From positions 124,001-188,000 of the forward strand of contig CAKSFT010000002.1 of the NCBI GenBank assembly GCA_934454145.1: a stretch of DNA of 64,000 nt, given 5' to 3'. Position 1 is the stretch's first letter. The number at the start of each line of letters is the position of its first letter. Below, piece by piece: positions 9,380 through 16,893 of this stretch. Under the pieces are notes generated by a model, which saw only the letters and a program-made list of their open reading frames with translations, was not told where the DNA came from and searched no databases. The position numbers and the translations under genes were made by a program. Origin of the DNA: an uncultured Clostridia bacterium. GTDB lineage: Bacteria; Bacillota; Clostridia; UBA1381.

Positions 9380-9386
9380 TTTTAAT

Positions 9387-9629
9387 ATGGCAAACTACTT
9401 TAATTCAGAGAAATATCCCGACCCGACGTCATATGCCGTTATGCATAAATTGGAGATGGAAGAAAAGAAAAAGCATAAAATTGCAAATGGTGAGTGGTTT
9501 ATGAAATGGATATACATAGCAACTCCGTATAAGGGTGACATAAAAACGAATGTTAGAAATGCAAAGCAATATGCAAGATTTGTGTCAAAGCAAACAGCTG
9601 TACCGATACCACAATGTCCGAAAAGCTGA
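9387..9629 (+). pseudogene. Truncated prophage gene with DUF4406-like start
   Basis: Starts at ATG 9387, 7 bases after GGAG, and reads MANYFNSEKYPDPTSYAVMH, a start seen in small phage proteins, followed by KWIYIATPYKGDIKTNVRNA, which resembles the N terminus of DUF4406/deoxyribosyltransferase-like proteins (IASPYRGD... pattern). It breaks off after AVPIPQCPKS, where the family should continue for about 80 residues. The break coincides with sequence from a tail gene in another frame, so this is a deletion junction. Confidence 0.6.
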
Positions 9630-9745
9630 CGGCGCAATCTAACACAGCTTACACAACAAAACAGGTGCGAAACATCGTACTGTGGACGAGCGGTTCTACT
9701 CCTCCGTCCACAAGCTACGGTGATATTGTAATCAAGACTTTCTGA
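9614..9745 (+). pseudogene. C-terminal fragment of a phage tail/minor structural protein
   Basis: A 43-residue frame ending at TGA 9743: MSEKLTAQSNTAYTTKQVRN...TPPSTSYGDIVIKTF. The QVRNI...T..GDI-I pattern is a common C-terminal ending of phage tail and fibre proteins. It overlaps the truncated gene upstream in another frame, so the ATG is probably internal to the original gene. Confidence 0.45.
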
Positions 9746-9753
9746 GGTGCGAT

Positions 9754-10608
9754 ATGGCAAATATAAATTTTAAGTATGATTACCCGTATATCGGTTACGG
9801 CGAAAAAGGCAGATTTCAGTATCAGTGGTCAGAATCAAGAACCACGCTTAACCGCTGTTATACCTATCCGCTTTTGTTTAACATAGCTGTGCCCGGATGC
9901 TTGCATATCACAATGGATATTGAGATTGAGAACACAGGTTCGGGTACGGTACTCGGTCGGTCGTGGGATTTTTATATTTACCGTCAAAACTACGGTTGGT
10001 ATGAGGTATGCTCGTTCACTCTTCCGGACGATGGAAAATATACAATTGACACCGATATTTCAAACTACACCATAACGCAGATTGCCTGTGTTCCGTCCTC
10101 AAACCCGGGTTCGAGCAGAACCTGGTCGACTTGGTATAATATAAAAAAGCTGACGATTACCGAGAACATAACCTTGTCGGAACTTGATAATGATAAATAC
10201 TTCTATAGTGTGTTTCCGAATAATTACGGTGTTCAAAAACAGCCGTCCGAGGTCTTTGTAAACATAGACGGTACACTGAAAAAGGCAACGGCTGTGTATG
10301 CGAATGTTGACGGAACACTTAAACAAGTGCCTATGCTGTTGTCAGCTGAGATAAAGACGGATTCGGAAACGATGAAAGTGTATAAAATTACACCAACCAT
10401 AGACGGCAATTATACAATCAAAGTAAACCGAAAAAGCGGCAATCACGAACTACGGCTTTATGACAGCGAATTTAAACCGATGACCGATTCATATTTTTAT
10501 TCACAGAGTTTTGCACTTACCGCAGGCTTTGTTTTATATATATCGGTAACACATTATTACAATGCAGACGCAAGCGAAAGCACTCTGCAAATTTTCAAGG
10601 AGGACTAA
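9754..10608 (+). CDS. Phage tail/minor structural protein
   Basis: A 284-residue protein, MANINFKYDYPYIGYGEKGR..., rich in aromatic and beta-forming residues. Residues ~165-190 carry two copies of a short repeat, VFVNIDGTLKKATAVYANVD, a motif that recurs in structural proteins of Gram-positive phages. The C-terminal ~85 residues look like a carbohydrate-binding-type beta sandwich (DGNYTIKVNRKSGNHELRLYD). It lies between tail remnants and the holin gene, as expected for a baseplate or receptor-binding component. ATG 9754 follows GAGGTGCGAT. The gene appears intact although its neighbours are broken. Confidence is good for phage structure, low for the precise part. Confidence 0.65.
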   Translation: MANINFKYDYPYIGYGEKGRFQYQWSESRTTLNRCYTYPLLFNIAVPGCLHITMDIEIENTGSGTVLGRSWDFYIYRQNYGWYEVCSFTLPDDGKYTIDTDISNYTITQIACVPSSNPGSSRTWSTWYNIKKLTITENITLSELDNDKYFYSVFPNNYGVQKQPSEVFVNIDGTLKKATAVYANVDGTLKQVPMLLSAEIKTDSETMKVYKITPTIDGNYTIKVNRKSGNHELRLYDSEFKPMTDSYFYSQSFALTAGFVLYISVTHYYNADASESTLQIFKED

Positions 10609-10609
10609 T

Positions 10610-10714
10610 AACACAAACAATAAGCGGTGCATCTCATCTCAAAATTAAACCTTGAAGTATAAACATACATCGGCGGATTAATTTTGAGTGATTTGCTTGC
10701 TTCTTCTTTGTGTT
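10610..10714 (+). ncRNA. Candidate structured RNA, prophage copy B (unidentified)
   Basis: Outer stem AACACAAA (10610-10617) with TTTGTGTT (10707-10714); GCATCT at 10629; inner 11-bp stem CTCAAAATTAA/TTAATTTTGAG (10638-10648 with 10678-10688) closing a loop with AGTATAAACATAC (10656-10668); TGCTTGC at 10694-10700. The distance from the loop block to TGCTTGC is 38 in both copies although the stems differ in sequence, which is what selection on structure produces. It fills the gap before the holin gene, just as copy A fills the gap before the truncated gene. Confidence 0.5.
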
Positions 10715-10751
10715 ATGCTAATGTCGCCAATGGAAAGAAAAGGAGGATTTT

Positions 10752-11144
10752 ATGGGAAAATTAAAACTATTTTACACATCGGTATGCACGGCACTTGCAT
10801 ACATTTTCGGAGGCATAGATTCTATGCTGAACATTCTGCTTATTTTTATGGTGATTGACTTTATCAGCGGATTTATTAAAGCGTGGGCGTTAAAAGAATT
10901 TGATTCGAGCAAATTCTATATCGGCGGAGTAAAAAAACTCGGTATTTTGTTGATTGTCGCCGTGGCGGCGCAGCTTGATCAGCTTATACATATCGACTCA
11001 ATGGCACTTCGTACCGTCACGGTATCCTACTATATAGCAAACGAAGGATTTTCAATTCTCGAAAACTGGGGTGCTATGGGATTGCCGATGCCAGAACCGA
11101 TAAAGAATGCGCTTGCAAAACTGAAGGACAAAGACGGTGAATAG
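10752..11144 (+). CDS. Phage holin (TcdE/Cph1-type holin family 4)
   Basis: A 130-residue membrane protein with hydrophobic segments at ~10-45 (TALAYIFGGIDSMLNILLIFM) and ~65-85 (KKLGILLIVAVAAQLDQLI) and the family's charged tail. The pattern DFISGFIKAWALKEFDSSK...GGVKKLG matches phage_holin_4_1 proteins such as TcdE, which form lesions in the cytoplasmic membrane so that endolysin reaches the wall. No endolysin gene remains beside it. The ribosome site AAGGAGG is strong. It is intact and could still be toxic if expressed, although its prophage promoter may be lost. Confidence 0.85.
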   Translation: MGKLKLFYTSVCTALAYIFGGIDSMLNILLIFMVIDFISGFIKAWALKEFDSSKFYIGGVKKLGILLIVAVAAQLDQLIHIDSMALRTVTVSYYIANEGFSILENWGAMGLPMPEPIKNALAKLKDKDGE

Positions 11145-11146
11145 AA

Positions 11147-12055
11147 ATGGATTTGTGTTTTTCAGTTGAACACCAACACATAAAACGGACAGATGATAAT
11201 TATGTTGTGGCAGGTTCAAGGAACTATTTATATGCCAACTTTACATTTACAAAGGAATGGAACGAGAATATCATTGCCATATTCGCATCAAAATGCGGAA
11301 TATATGCACAGCTGTTAAAAGACGGACGCTGCCTTGTTCCGTATGAGGCGTTAAAGCAAGATGGCAGAATTGATGTTTCGGTGTGTGCCGGTGATTTAAT
11401 TACATCCGATACCGCTGGCTTTATCGTACATGAAACAGGCTATACCGAAGATGCCGAGAAAAGTATAAATCCACCACCCACGATTTTATCCGATATATAT
11501 GAGCGAATTGAAAAAGCGTCTATAAATGCAAAAACAGAAGTATTGCAGGAAATAAGTGATGTATTGGAAAATTATCTTAAGCTGACGGATGTGGATTCGG
11601 ATTTAGTATACGGCAGCTCAAATCCGGTCGCATCGGGTGCAGTATATAACAAGTTTCAGTCTGAAATTGACCGAAGAATATATTTGAATAGTATTAAAGC
11701 GGATAAGGAACACAACGGCGGTTTTATCGGAGGAGCCGGTGCATCATTGGGGGGAGTGGGCGGCGCTGCAATAGGAGCGAGAGCAAAAGCATCCTCCGGC
11801 ATGGCGGGAGGCAGCGGCGCGTCTGCATCGGAAGGCATGGCTTGCGGCAAGAATGCATATGCAAGTCACGGTGCAGCCGCAGGGCGAAACAGCAAAACGC
11901 TGCATGGTGCGGCTCTCGGTGACGGAGCAAAGACCGTGGATGACAAAGGGAACCCTATTATGTTGAGAACAGTCACCCGGCAATTGTATCAAAGGAAGTT
12001 TACAGTCTTGTTCAGCAGGAATTTGAAAAAAGAAAAAACTCTAAGAACTATATGA
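11147..12055 (+). CDS. Phage baseplate/tail-fibre-like protein, chimeric C terminus
   Basis: A 302-residue frame. Residues 1-~110 (MDLCFSVEHQHIKRTDDNYV...) resemble phage baseplate upper or minor structural proteins. Residues ~195-265 are a Gly/Ala/Ser-rich stretch with repeated G-A/S-x-A steps (GGVGGAAIGARAKASSG), the pattern of a left-handed beta-roll in trimeric fibres. After about residue 266 (base ~11945) the sequence is the serine-recombinase gene read in the wrong frame, so the last ~35 residues are not native. It begins two bases after the holin stop and belongs to the same late operon. The fibre gene has lost its end by deletion. Confidence 0.6.
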   Translation: MDLCFSVEHQHIKRTDDNYVVAGSRNYLYANFTFTKEWNENIIAIFASKCGIYAQLLKDGRCLVPYEALKQDGRIDVSVCAGDLITSDTAGFIVHETGYTEDAEKSINPPPTILSDIYERIEKASINAKTEVLQEISDVLENYLKLTDVDSDLVYGSSNPVASGAVYNKFQSEIDRRIYLNSIKADKEHNGGFIGGAGASLGGVGGAAIGARAKASSGMAGGSGASASEGMACGKNAYASHGAAAGRNSKTLHGAALGDGAKTVDDKGNPIMLRTVTRQLYQRKFTVLFSRNLKKEKTLRTI

Positions 12056-12690
12056 CAACATCAAGCTGCTTTTCAGGAAAAATATTTTGCGGGATTTGTG
12101 GTGGATTGTACAGCTCAAAGGTGTGGCACAGCAATTCAAAATATCGAAGAACCATATGGCAGTGCAATAACAAATTCAAAAATGCCGATAAACGCAAAAC
12201 GCCGAATCTGACAGAAACAGAATTGAAATCGGCATTTGTAACGTTGTTTAATGAAATTATTGATAATAGAGAAGAAATCACTGGGTTTATAGAGAAAACT
12301 GTTCTTAGACGGTATGATATGGAGGAGCTTGAAAAGAAAATCCGTATAGCAGAAACGGAAACAAAAATAAAGCTGGATACTGTGAATGAATATGTAAAAT
12401 TGAATAGCCGGACGGCAATGTCGCAGGAGGAGTATTCGGAATGCTTTGATAAGCTTATGGCGGAATATGAAACGACACAGGAAAAACTGCATAGGCTTGA
12501 AAAAGAGAAAAATGATATTTATGCAAGGAATGAACAGTGTAAAAAATTTATACAGACTTTGAAGCAAAGTGATATATTGCAGGATTTTGATGAAGAACTG
12601 TTTAACGGCACTGTTGAAAAAATATCGGTATATATGGATAGGGTGGTATTTGAGTTTAAGGATGGGAGGGAAAAGGAATATTTTTTATAG
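11953..12690 (+). pseudogene. C-terminal fragment of a large serine recombinase (phage integrase)
   Basis: The frame reads YYVENSHPAIVSKEVYSLVQ, then a zinc ribbon (CGICGGLYSSKVWHS...RRTIWQCNNK) and a coiled-coil region rich in E/K, ending at 12690. This is the C-terminal half of the large serine recombinases that integrate Clostridium-type prophages; the N-terminal catalytic domain with the Ser nucleophile is gone. An internal ATG at 12052 could still give a 212-residue zinc-ribbon/coiled-coil protein. The fragment is joined to the tail-fibre gene, so the deletion removed the lysin and the front of the integrase. Without the catalytic domain the prophage cannot excise by itself. Confidence 0.75.
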
Positions 12691-12789
12691 AAAATTTGAC
12701 GTTTTGTTAAATTGTTTTAAGGGGGGTAAAAACCTTATTTGAAAACAATTTGAAGAATTGTATCAAAAATATTGTTCAGACACAAGCAG

Positions 12790-12830
12790 ACTGAACGATT
12801 TAGATATCTTCTAAATTGTTCAGTTTTTTT
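12790..12830 (+). terminator. Intrinsic terminator after the recombinase fragment
   Basis: ACTGAACGATTTAGA pairs with TCTAAATTGTTCAGT (one G-T pair) and is followed by seven T. Confidence 0.8.
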
Positions 12831-13105
12831 GCGCCTTTGTGGGCTTTTGAGATTTTCGATTTCAGAAGGATTTGTGTAGATATCCCCTGTTTTCGGACAG
12901 GACTTGAACGGGAGACCCCCCAAAAAAGAGGGTTTTGAGGCACTATAGTTGAAAAAAATTTCACCTCAAAAATTGTGGTGAACAATATGGATAGCTCCGT
13001 AGATAAACCGGATATGAACGGGGGATATGGGGCTATTGGACCATATAGATAACATGGGCTTATAGCCCTAGAGCAAACCACCCGTTGGACGGGTGGTTAT
13101 GATTC
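12831..13105. other. Non-coding region with two hairpins, possible IS200/IS605 end
   Basis: No gene is supported here. It holds GGGCT-TAT-AGCCC (13056-13068), eight bases later AACCACCCG/CGGGTGGTT (13076-13098), which ends 8 bases before the stop of the kinase gene, so it may also act as its terminator. This pair of hairpins resembles, from memory, right ends of IS200/IS605-family elements in Clostridia; no tnpA or tnpB is present. A stretch near 12890-12915 recalls a tRNA T-loop on the minus strand but does not fold. Confidence 0.3.
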
Positions 13106-15637
13106 CTAATTTGATGCTTGTTTTGATATTGCGCAAAGCAACTCATTTATATTAAGCGGTTTCGGAACAAACCCTGTCATTCCGGCGTCGGCACAGGCTT
13201 TTTTATCGGTGTCAAACAAATTTGCCGTCATGGCTATAATCGGAACCGTTTTTGCGTCGGCTCTGTCAAGCGAGCGGATTTTTCGTGTTTCCTCCAAACC
13301 GTCCATAAACGGCATCGAAACATCGGTCAAAACAACGTTTATTATGTCCGGCTCGGAGTTTTTAAATATTTCAAATGCCTCCTTGCCGTTATACGCTCTG
13401 ATTACCTTTGCGCCGGCGTCGGTTAGGATATACTCGGCAATTTCCATATTCAGTTCGTTATCCTCTGCCAAGAGTACAGTAAGTCCTTCGATTGACGAAG
13501 AACTGCCCTGCATACTTCTCTTTCCCGTCTGAGCTTCGGAATATTTATACGGAATTGTTATTTCAAACTTCGTGCCCTTGTCCTTCTCGCTTTCCACGCT
13601 GATTTCGCCGCCGAGCTTTTTCACCAGCTTTTGGACTATGGGCAGTCCCAGACCGACTCCGCCGGAGCTGCTGATAACGAAATCGTTTTCCTGAGCAAAG
13701 GGCTCAAACATCTTTTTCTGAAATTCCTTGCTCATACCGATACCGTTATCTTCGCAGATAAAGCGGACATCGGCAAACCCGGCATTGCTTTTGCTCGGTG
13801 TTTCGCTGACCGAAATTTTTACCGTACCGTTTTCTTTGTTGTATTTGATTGCATTTGTGATAATATTCATCATTATCTGCCGCAGATACAGCGAATTTCC
13901 GACAAGCATCTTATCTCCGGTGTCAAGGTGAAGCAGTTCTAACTTTATTCCTCTCGCTTTCGCACGCTCATCTGTCAGCAGGGTCATATTCCGAACCTCC
14001 TCTTCAAGGCTGAAAACGGACTTTATGTCGGTTTCAGCGGCATTGTCGGAGTCTATTTTATTTAATGTAAGAATATCGTTGACAAGATCAAGAAGATATT
14101 CCGCCGCCATACGCGACTTACCGCGGCACTCTGCCAAAACCTTTATATCGGATTTGTTCCTGTCGGCAATTTCCAACATTCCGAGTATTACGTTGATTGG
14201 TGTGCGTATGTCGTGGCTTATACGGCGGAGAAATTCCGTTTTGCTTTGGTTTGCCGCCTGCTCATTCCGTATTGCCTTTTCAAGCCTTTGCTGATATTCA
14301 AGCTCGGATTTTTTCTGCGCGTTTATGCTCTTTCGTGCAAGAATAAATGTGGCAATCGAACCGTTTTCATCGAATTCCTGCGGAATGATTTTATCGTTAA
14401 GCCATTCGCCGGTGACATCCCTGTAATCATATTCGATATACTCAGCCGTGTTAAGCCGTGCGTTTAAGGTTGTTATTTCGTAAAAATGCAAAAATCCGTC
14501 CCGATATTTTTTGCCTATATGACGGAAAAAGTTATCCCGTGTATCGTCGTTTATCGGGCCAATATCGGGAACATTATCGCAATTATCCGGTCGTTTCAGC
14601 AAGACGTATTTTTCGTTTTTTAAATCTACTAAAACAGTCATAGTGTAAACATGACTGATTGCCTGTATAATTTCATACTGTTTTGCAGCTTCGCGACTTT
14701 GGTTGTTTCTCATTCGTATATGCAGAATTATTATAAGAAAGGCAAACAAAAAATAAATGCAAATTACAACAAGTATGGTAACTCCGCAGGGGACGAAAAC
14801 GGTTTCAGCCGGATAAAAAGCGTAAATATCGTAATTGCGGTATCTTGCGCTGCCGCCGTAATAAAGCTTTCCGTCGCTGCGAAAACGGATAAAATTCGTT
14901 CCTTTTTGGGCTGTATCTATGCAGGAAAGCTCCGCAACATCGGATTTTTCCGAACCGCTGTCCTTGGTGTTGGAAGCGATGATTGTATTATCCTCCGTGA
15001 TAAACAGAGAACCCCGTAAATTGGTTTCGTTTGCAGCCAAAAGGTTGCTGACAGAAGAACGGTGAAAACCCAGCAACTCATCATTCTGCCGGATTACACA
15101 GAAAACAAGACCTTTTTCGTCATGCCTTGCCGCAGCGGCAATGTCATATGTTATGCCGTCTTGTTTAATTCTTGCCGCATAAATTTTTTTCGGGAAATCA
15201 AGTATAGCGGAAACGGCAGACGATTCGATTTCATCTTTCCAGTCGCCGTAACTCATCGCAATCGGGGAATATACCCAATCCGGTTTCAGATTGCCGTCCA
15301 ATAACAAAATACAATCAAGTCTTTGGCTGTCGCAATACTGTTTCAAAAAATCGTTTCTTACGTTTTCCGCAAGCAGCGGAAGATCCGCACCGATACCTTC
15401 CGTCTGTTCTGTCAGGCGCACAAGACTTTTTGTTTCGTCCGTGGCGAGAAAATCGCTGTAATCACTGCACTGCTTTTTAAGATCGCTTATGTTTCGTTCC
15501 AGTGTGTCGTGCGCCACGTTCAGACTGTACGGAATGCTGAAGCAAAGCGCTCCCGTCAAAAGAACAATACCGATGAGAATGAGAAGCGTTACCAAAAAAT
15601 AATTTTGCTTTACAAATATAAACGGATTATTTTTCAC
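13106..15637 (-). CDS. Membrane hybrid histidine kinase with receiver domain
   Basis: An 843-residue sensor. A transmembrane segment at ~18-40, an extracytoplasmic sensor region of ~250 residues (dCache-like, inferred from position), a second membrane helix at ~285-308, then a PAS-like linker, HisKA with the phosphoacceptor in RRISHDIRTPINVILGMLE, HATPase with N, G1 and G2 boxes (ITNAIKYNKENG, DNGIGM, GVGLGLPIVQKL), and a C-terminal receiver (LLAEDNELNMEIAEYIL, phosphoacceptor Asp in VVLTDVSMPFMDG, Lys in FVPKPLN). Start is GTG 15637, 8 bases after GGAGG, overlapping the end of the solute-binding protein gene by 11 bases, so the two are co-translated. The pairing suggests the binding protein delivers the signal to the sensor region. 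No separate output protein is adjacent; the diguanylate cyclase is divergent. Confidence 0.9.
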   Translation of the reverse strand: MKNNPFIFVKQNYFLVTLLILIGIVLLTGALCFSIPYSLNVAHDTLERNISDLKKQCSDYSDFLATDETKSLVRLTEQTEGIGADLPLLAENVRNDFLKQYCDSQRLDCILLLDGNLKPDWVYSPIAMSYGDWKDEIESSAVSAILDFPKKIYAARIKQDGITYDIAAAARHDEKGLVFCVIRQNDELLGFHRSSVSNLLAANETNLRGSLFITEDNTIIASNTKDSGSEKSDVAELSCIDTAQKGTNFIRFRSDGKLYYGGSARYRNYDIYAFYPAETVFVPCGVTILVVICIYFLFAFLIIILHIRMRNNQSREAAKQYEIIQAISHVYTMTVLVDLKNEKYVLLKRPDNCDNVPDIGPINDDTRDNFFRHIGKKYRDGFLHFYEITTLNARLNTAEYIEYDYRDVTGEWLNDKIIPQEFDENGSIATFILARKSINAQKKSELEYQQRLEKAIRNEQAANQSKTEFLRRISHDIRTPINVILGMLEIADRNKSDIKVLAECRGKSRMAAEYLLDLVNDILTLNKIDSDNAAETDIKSVFSLEEEVRNMTLLTDERAKARGIKLELLHLDTGDKMLVGNSLYLRQIMMNIITNAIKYNKENGTVKISVSETPSKSNAGFADVRFICEDNGIGMSKEFQKKMFEPFAQENDFVISSSGGVGLGLPIVQKLVKKLGGEISVESEKDKGTKFEITIPYKYSEAQTGKRSMQGSSSSIEGLTVLLAEDNELNMEIAEYILTDAGAKVIRAYNGKEAFEIFKNSEPDIINVVLTDVSMPFMDGLEETRKIRSLDRADAKTVPIIAMTANLFDTDKKACADAGMTGFVPKPLNINELLCAISKQASN

Positions 15638-16439
15638 TGCTCAAACCTCCATTAAGTGCATAGTCTACATCTATGTCGTATTTTTCGATAATGCTCTTAA
15701 TCGTTCCGTCACAGCGCATTTCATCTAAAACAGCAGACAGCTCCTCGGCAGTTTTGTTATTGGCATCTTTTTTGAAAGCCACTCCGAGCTCTGAGGCAAG
15801 CAGAACGCTGTCGATAATGTAAAAATCGCCGTTTATGTTCTTCATATAATCACGGAAAGCCGTTTCGTGTCCCGCTGCCGCGTCAACATATCCTTTTTTC
15901 AGTGCGGCAAATACATTGGTCATGCTCGGAAAACTGTACACATTATTTACGCAGACACCGTCAACAGAGTCCGTTAAGAAAAGCTTTTCCGGCTTTGAGG
16001 CATTCTGAACGGCAATGTTTTTTCCGTTCAGATCCGCAAAAGTATGTATGCCGCTTGAGGAATTGACCACAACGACCTGTCTGCTGTGCAGATACGGCCC
16101 CGCCCAGGTATAATCGTTCTCTCTGCCGTTCATGGAAAAGCTTCCCCAAAGGCAGTCAACCGAGCCGTCATTTAAAAACGAGTCCTTGTTCTGCCAGGTA
16201 ATTTGCTTATATTCGGGCTTCATTTTAAGCTTTTTGCATGCCTCGGCGGCAATTTCAACATCGATTCCGGCAAAATTTCCGCTATCATCCACATAAAAGT
16301 AAGGCGGATAGATGTCGCTGCCGATTGTAAGTGTCGGCAGCTCCGAATTTTCGCTTTCCTTATTTTTCGCGCAGCCGGAAAAAAGAAAAATGACTGATAT
16401 AAGTAAAAATACGGTGAAATTTTTGAGCTTTATATTCAT
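15627..16439 (-). CDS. Family 3 solute-binding lipoprotein (amino-acid type)
   Basis: A 270-residue lipoprotein: MNIKLKNFTVFLLISVIFLF followed by the lipobox SGC. The mature part is a periplasmic-binding-protein family 3 domain (LTIGSDIYPPYFYVDDSGNF, AGIDVEIAAEACKKL, WAGPYLHSRQVVVV, KGYVDAAAGH). These bind amino acids or similar small ligands. No permease or ATPase lies nearby; instead it overlaps a hybrid histidine kinase gene, so it is probably a sensory component and not a transporter subunit (inference). A good promoter lies at 16485-16513 on the same strand and the ribosome site is AAAGGAGA. Confidence 0.9.
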   Translation of the reverse strand: MNIKLKNFTVFLLISVIFLFSGCAKNKESENSELPTLTIGSDIYPPYFYVDDSGNFAGIDVEIAAEACKKLKMKPEYKQITWQNKDSFLNDGSVDCLWGSFSMNGRENDYTWAGPYLHSRQVVVVNSSSGIHTFADLNGKNIAVQNASKPEKLFLTDSVDGVCVNNVYSFPSMTNVFAALKKGYVDAAAGHETAFRDYMKNINGDFYIIDSVLLASELGVAFKKDANNKTAEELSAVLDEMRCDGTIKSIIEKYDIDVDYALNGGLSSEK

Positions 16440-16484
16440 ATGCGTTCTCCTTTTCTCGCAGAGCTTATTATAATATAATTATAT

Positions 16485-16513
16485 ATTATAACGCAAAACT
16501 GAGTAAAAATCAA
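16485..16513 (-). promoter_or_regulatory. Promoter of the binding protein / kinase operon
   Basis: Minus strand TTGATT, 17-bp spacer, TATAAT, about 45 bp before the start codon. Confidence 0.7.
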
Positions 16514-16569
16514 GCATGAAAACGGGAGATAAAACGGCTTTTCTGATACCGTCCGCCAATGAGAAAATC

Positions 16570-16598
16570 TTGACTTTTGCTGTGTTTTGAGTTATACT
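16570..16598 (+). promoter_or_regulatory. Promoter of the diguanylate cyclase gene
   Basis: TTGACT, 17-bp spacer, TATACT. It fires away from the kinase operon and leaves a leader of about 290 bases before the cyclase gene. Confidence 0.7.
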
Positions 16599-16893
16599 AT
16601 ATTATAATAGTGGTTTTGTACATATTTACAGAATGTAATGTAACAAAAATTTAACATAAAATTTGCGAAAGGATTTGACAAGTGCTATGAGTTGCGCCAA
16701 AATCATACATATATACATACGCTGCAACTATATCCTTTTTCTATGCTCGCTGCTGAATCCGGAGTCGCGCTTTCTTTTGGGCTGTCCCAAAGAATAATGC
16801 GCCTTTTTTTCCTTTGCGGCAAAGAGCGCCTGATTCCGCTTCGGTATGTAGGTAAACAAGGAATGAACTTAAAAACAAGATAGGAGGATGGAC
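16599..16893 (+). other. Long structured 5' leader of the cyclase gene
   Basis: No convincing gene. Bases ~16759-16840 can fold: CGGAGTCGCGCT pairs with AGCGCCTGATTCCG (with a small bulge) around an inner hairpin TTCTTTTGGG/CCCAAAGAA. I looked for a c-di-GMP riboswitch and did not find its conserved core. The run of T near 16805 could be part of an attenuator. Confidence 0.35.

Noticed and set aside
12870..12930. Minus-strand CCGTTCAAGTCCTGTCC resembling a tRNA T-arm, a possible phage attachment site.
   Set aside because: The flanking bases do not form a T-stem and no other tRNA arm is present, so it is not reported as a tRNA or att site.
12800..13081. A 93-codon minus-strand frame in the gap after the prophage.
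   Set aside because: It runs through two hairpins and a terminator, has no ribosome site and its sequence looks like translated non-coding DNA.
16692..16883. A 63-codon plus-strand frame before the diguanylate cyclase gene.
   Set aside because: It lies in the folded leader, lacks a ribosome site and ends at the cyclase ribosome site.
16599..16893. A c-di-GMP riboswitch before the cyclase gene.
   Set aside because: The conserved GEMM core elements could not be found.
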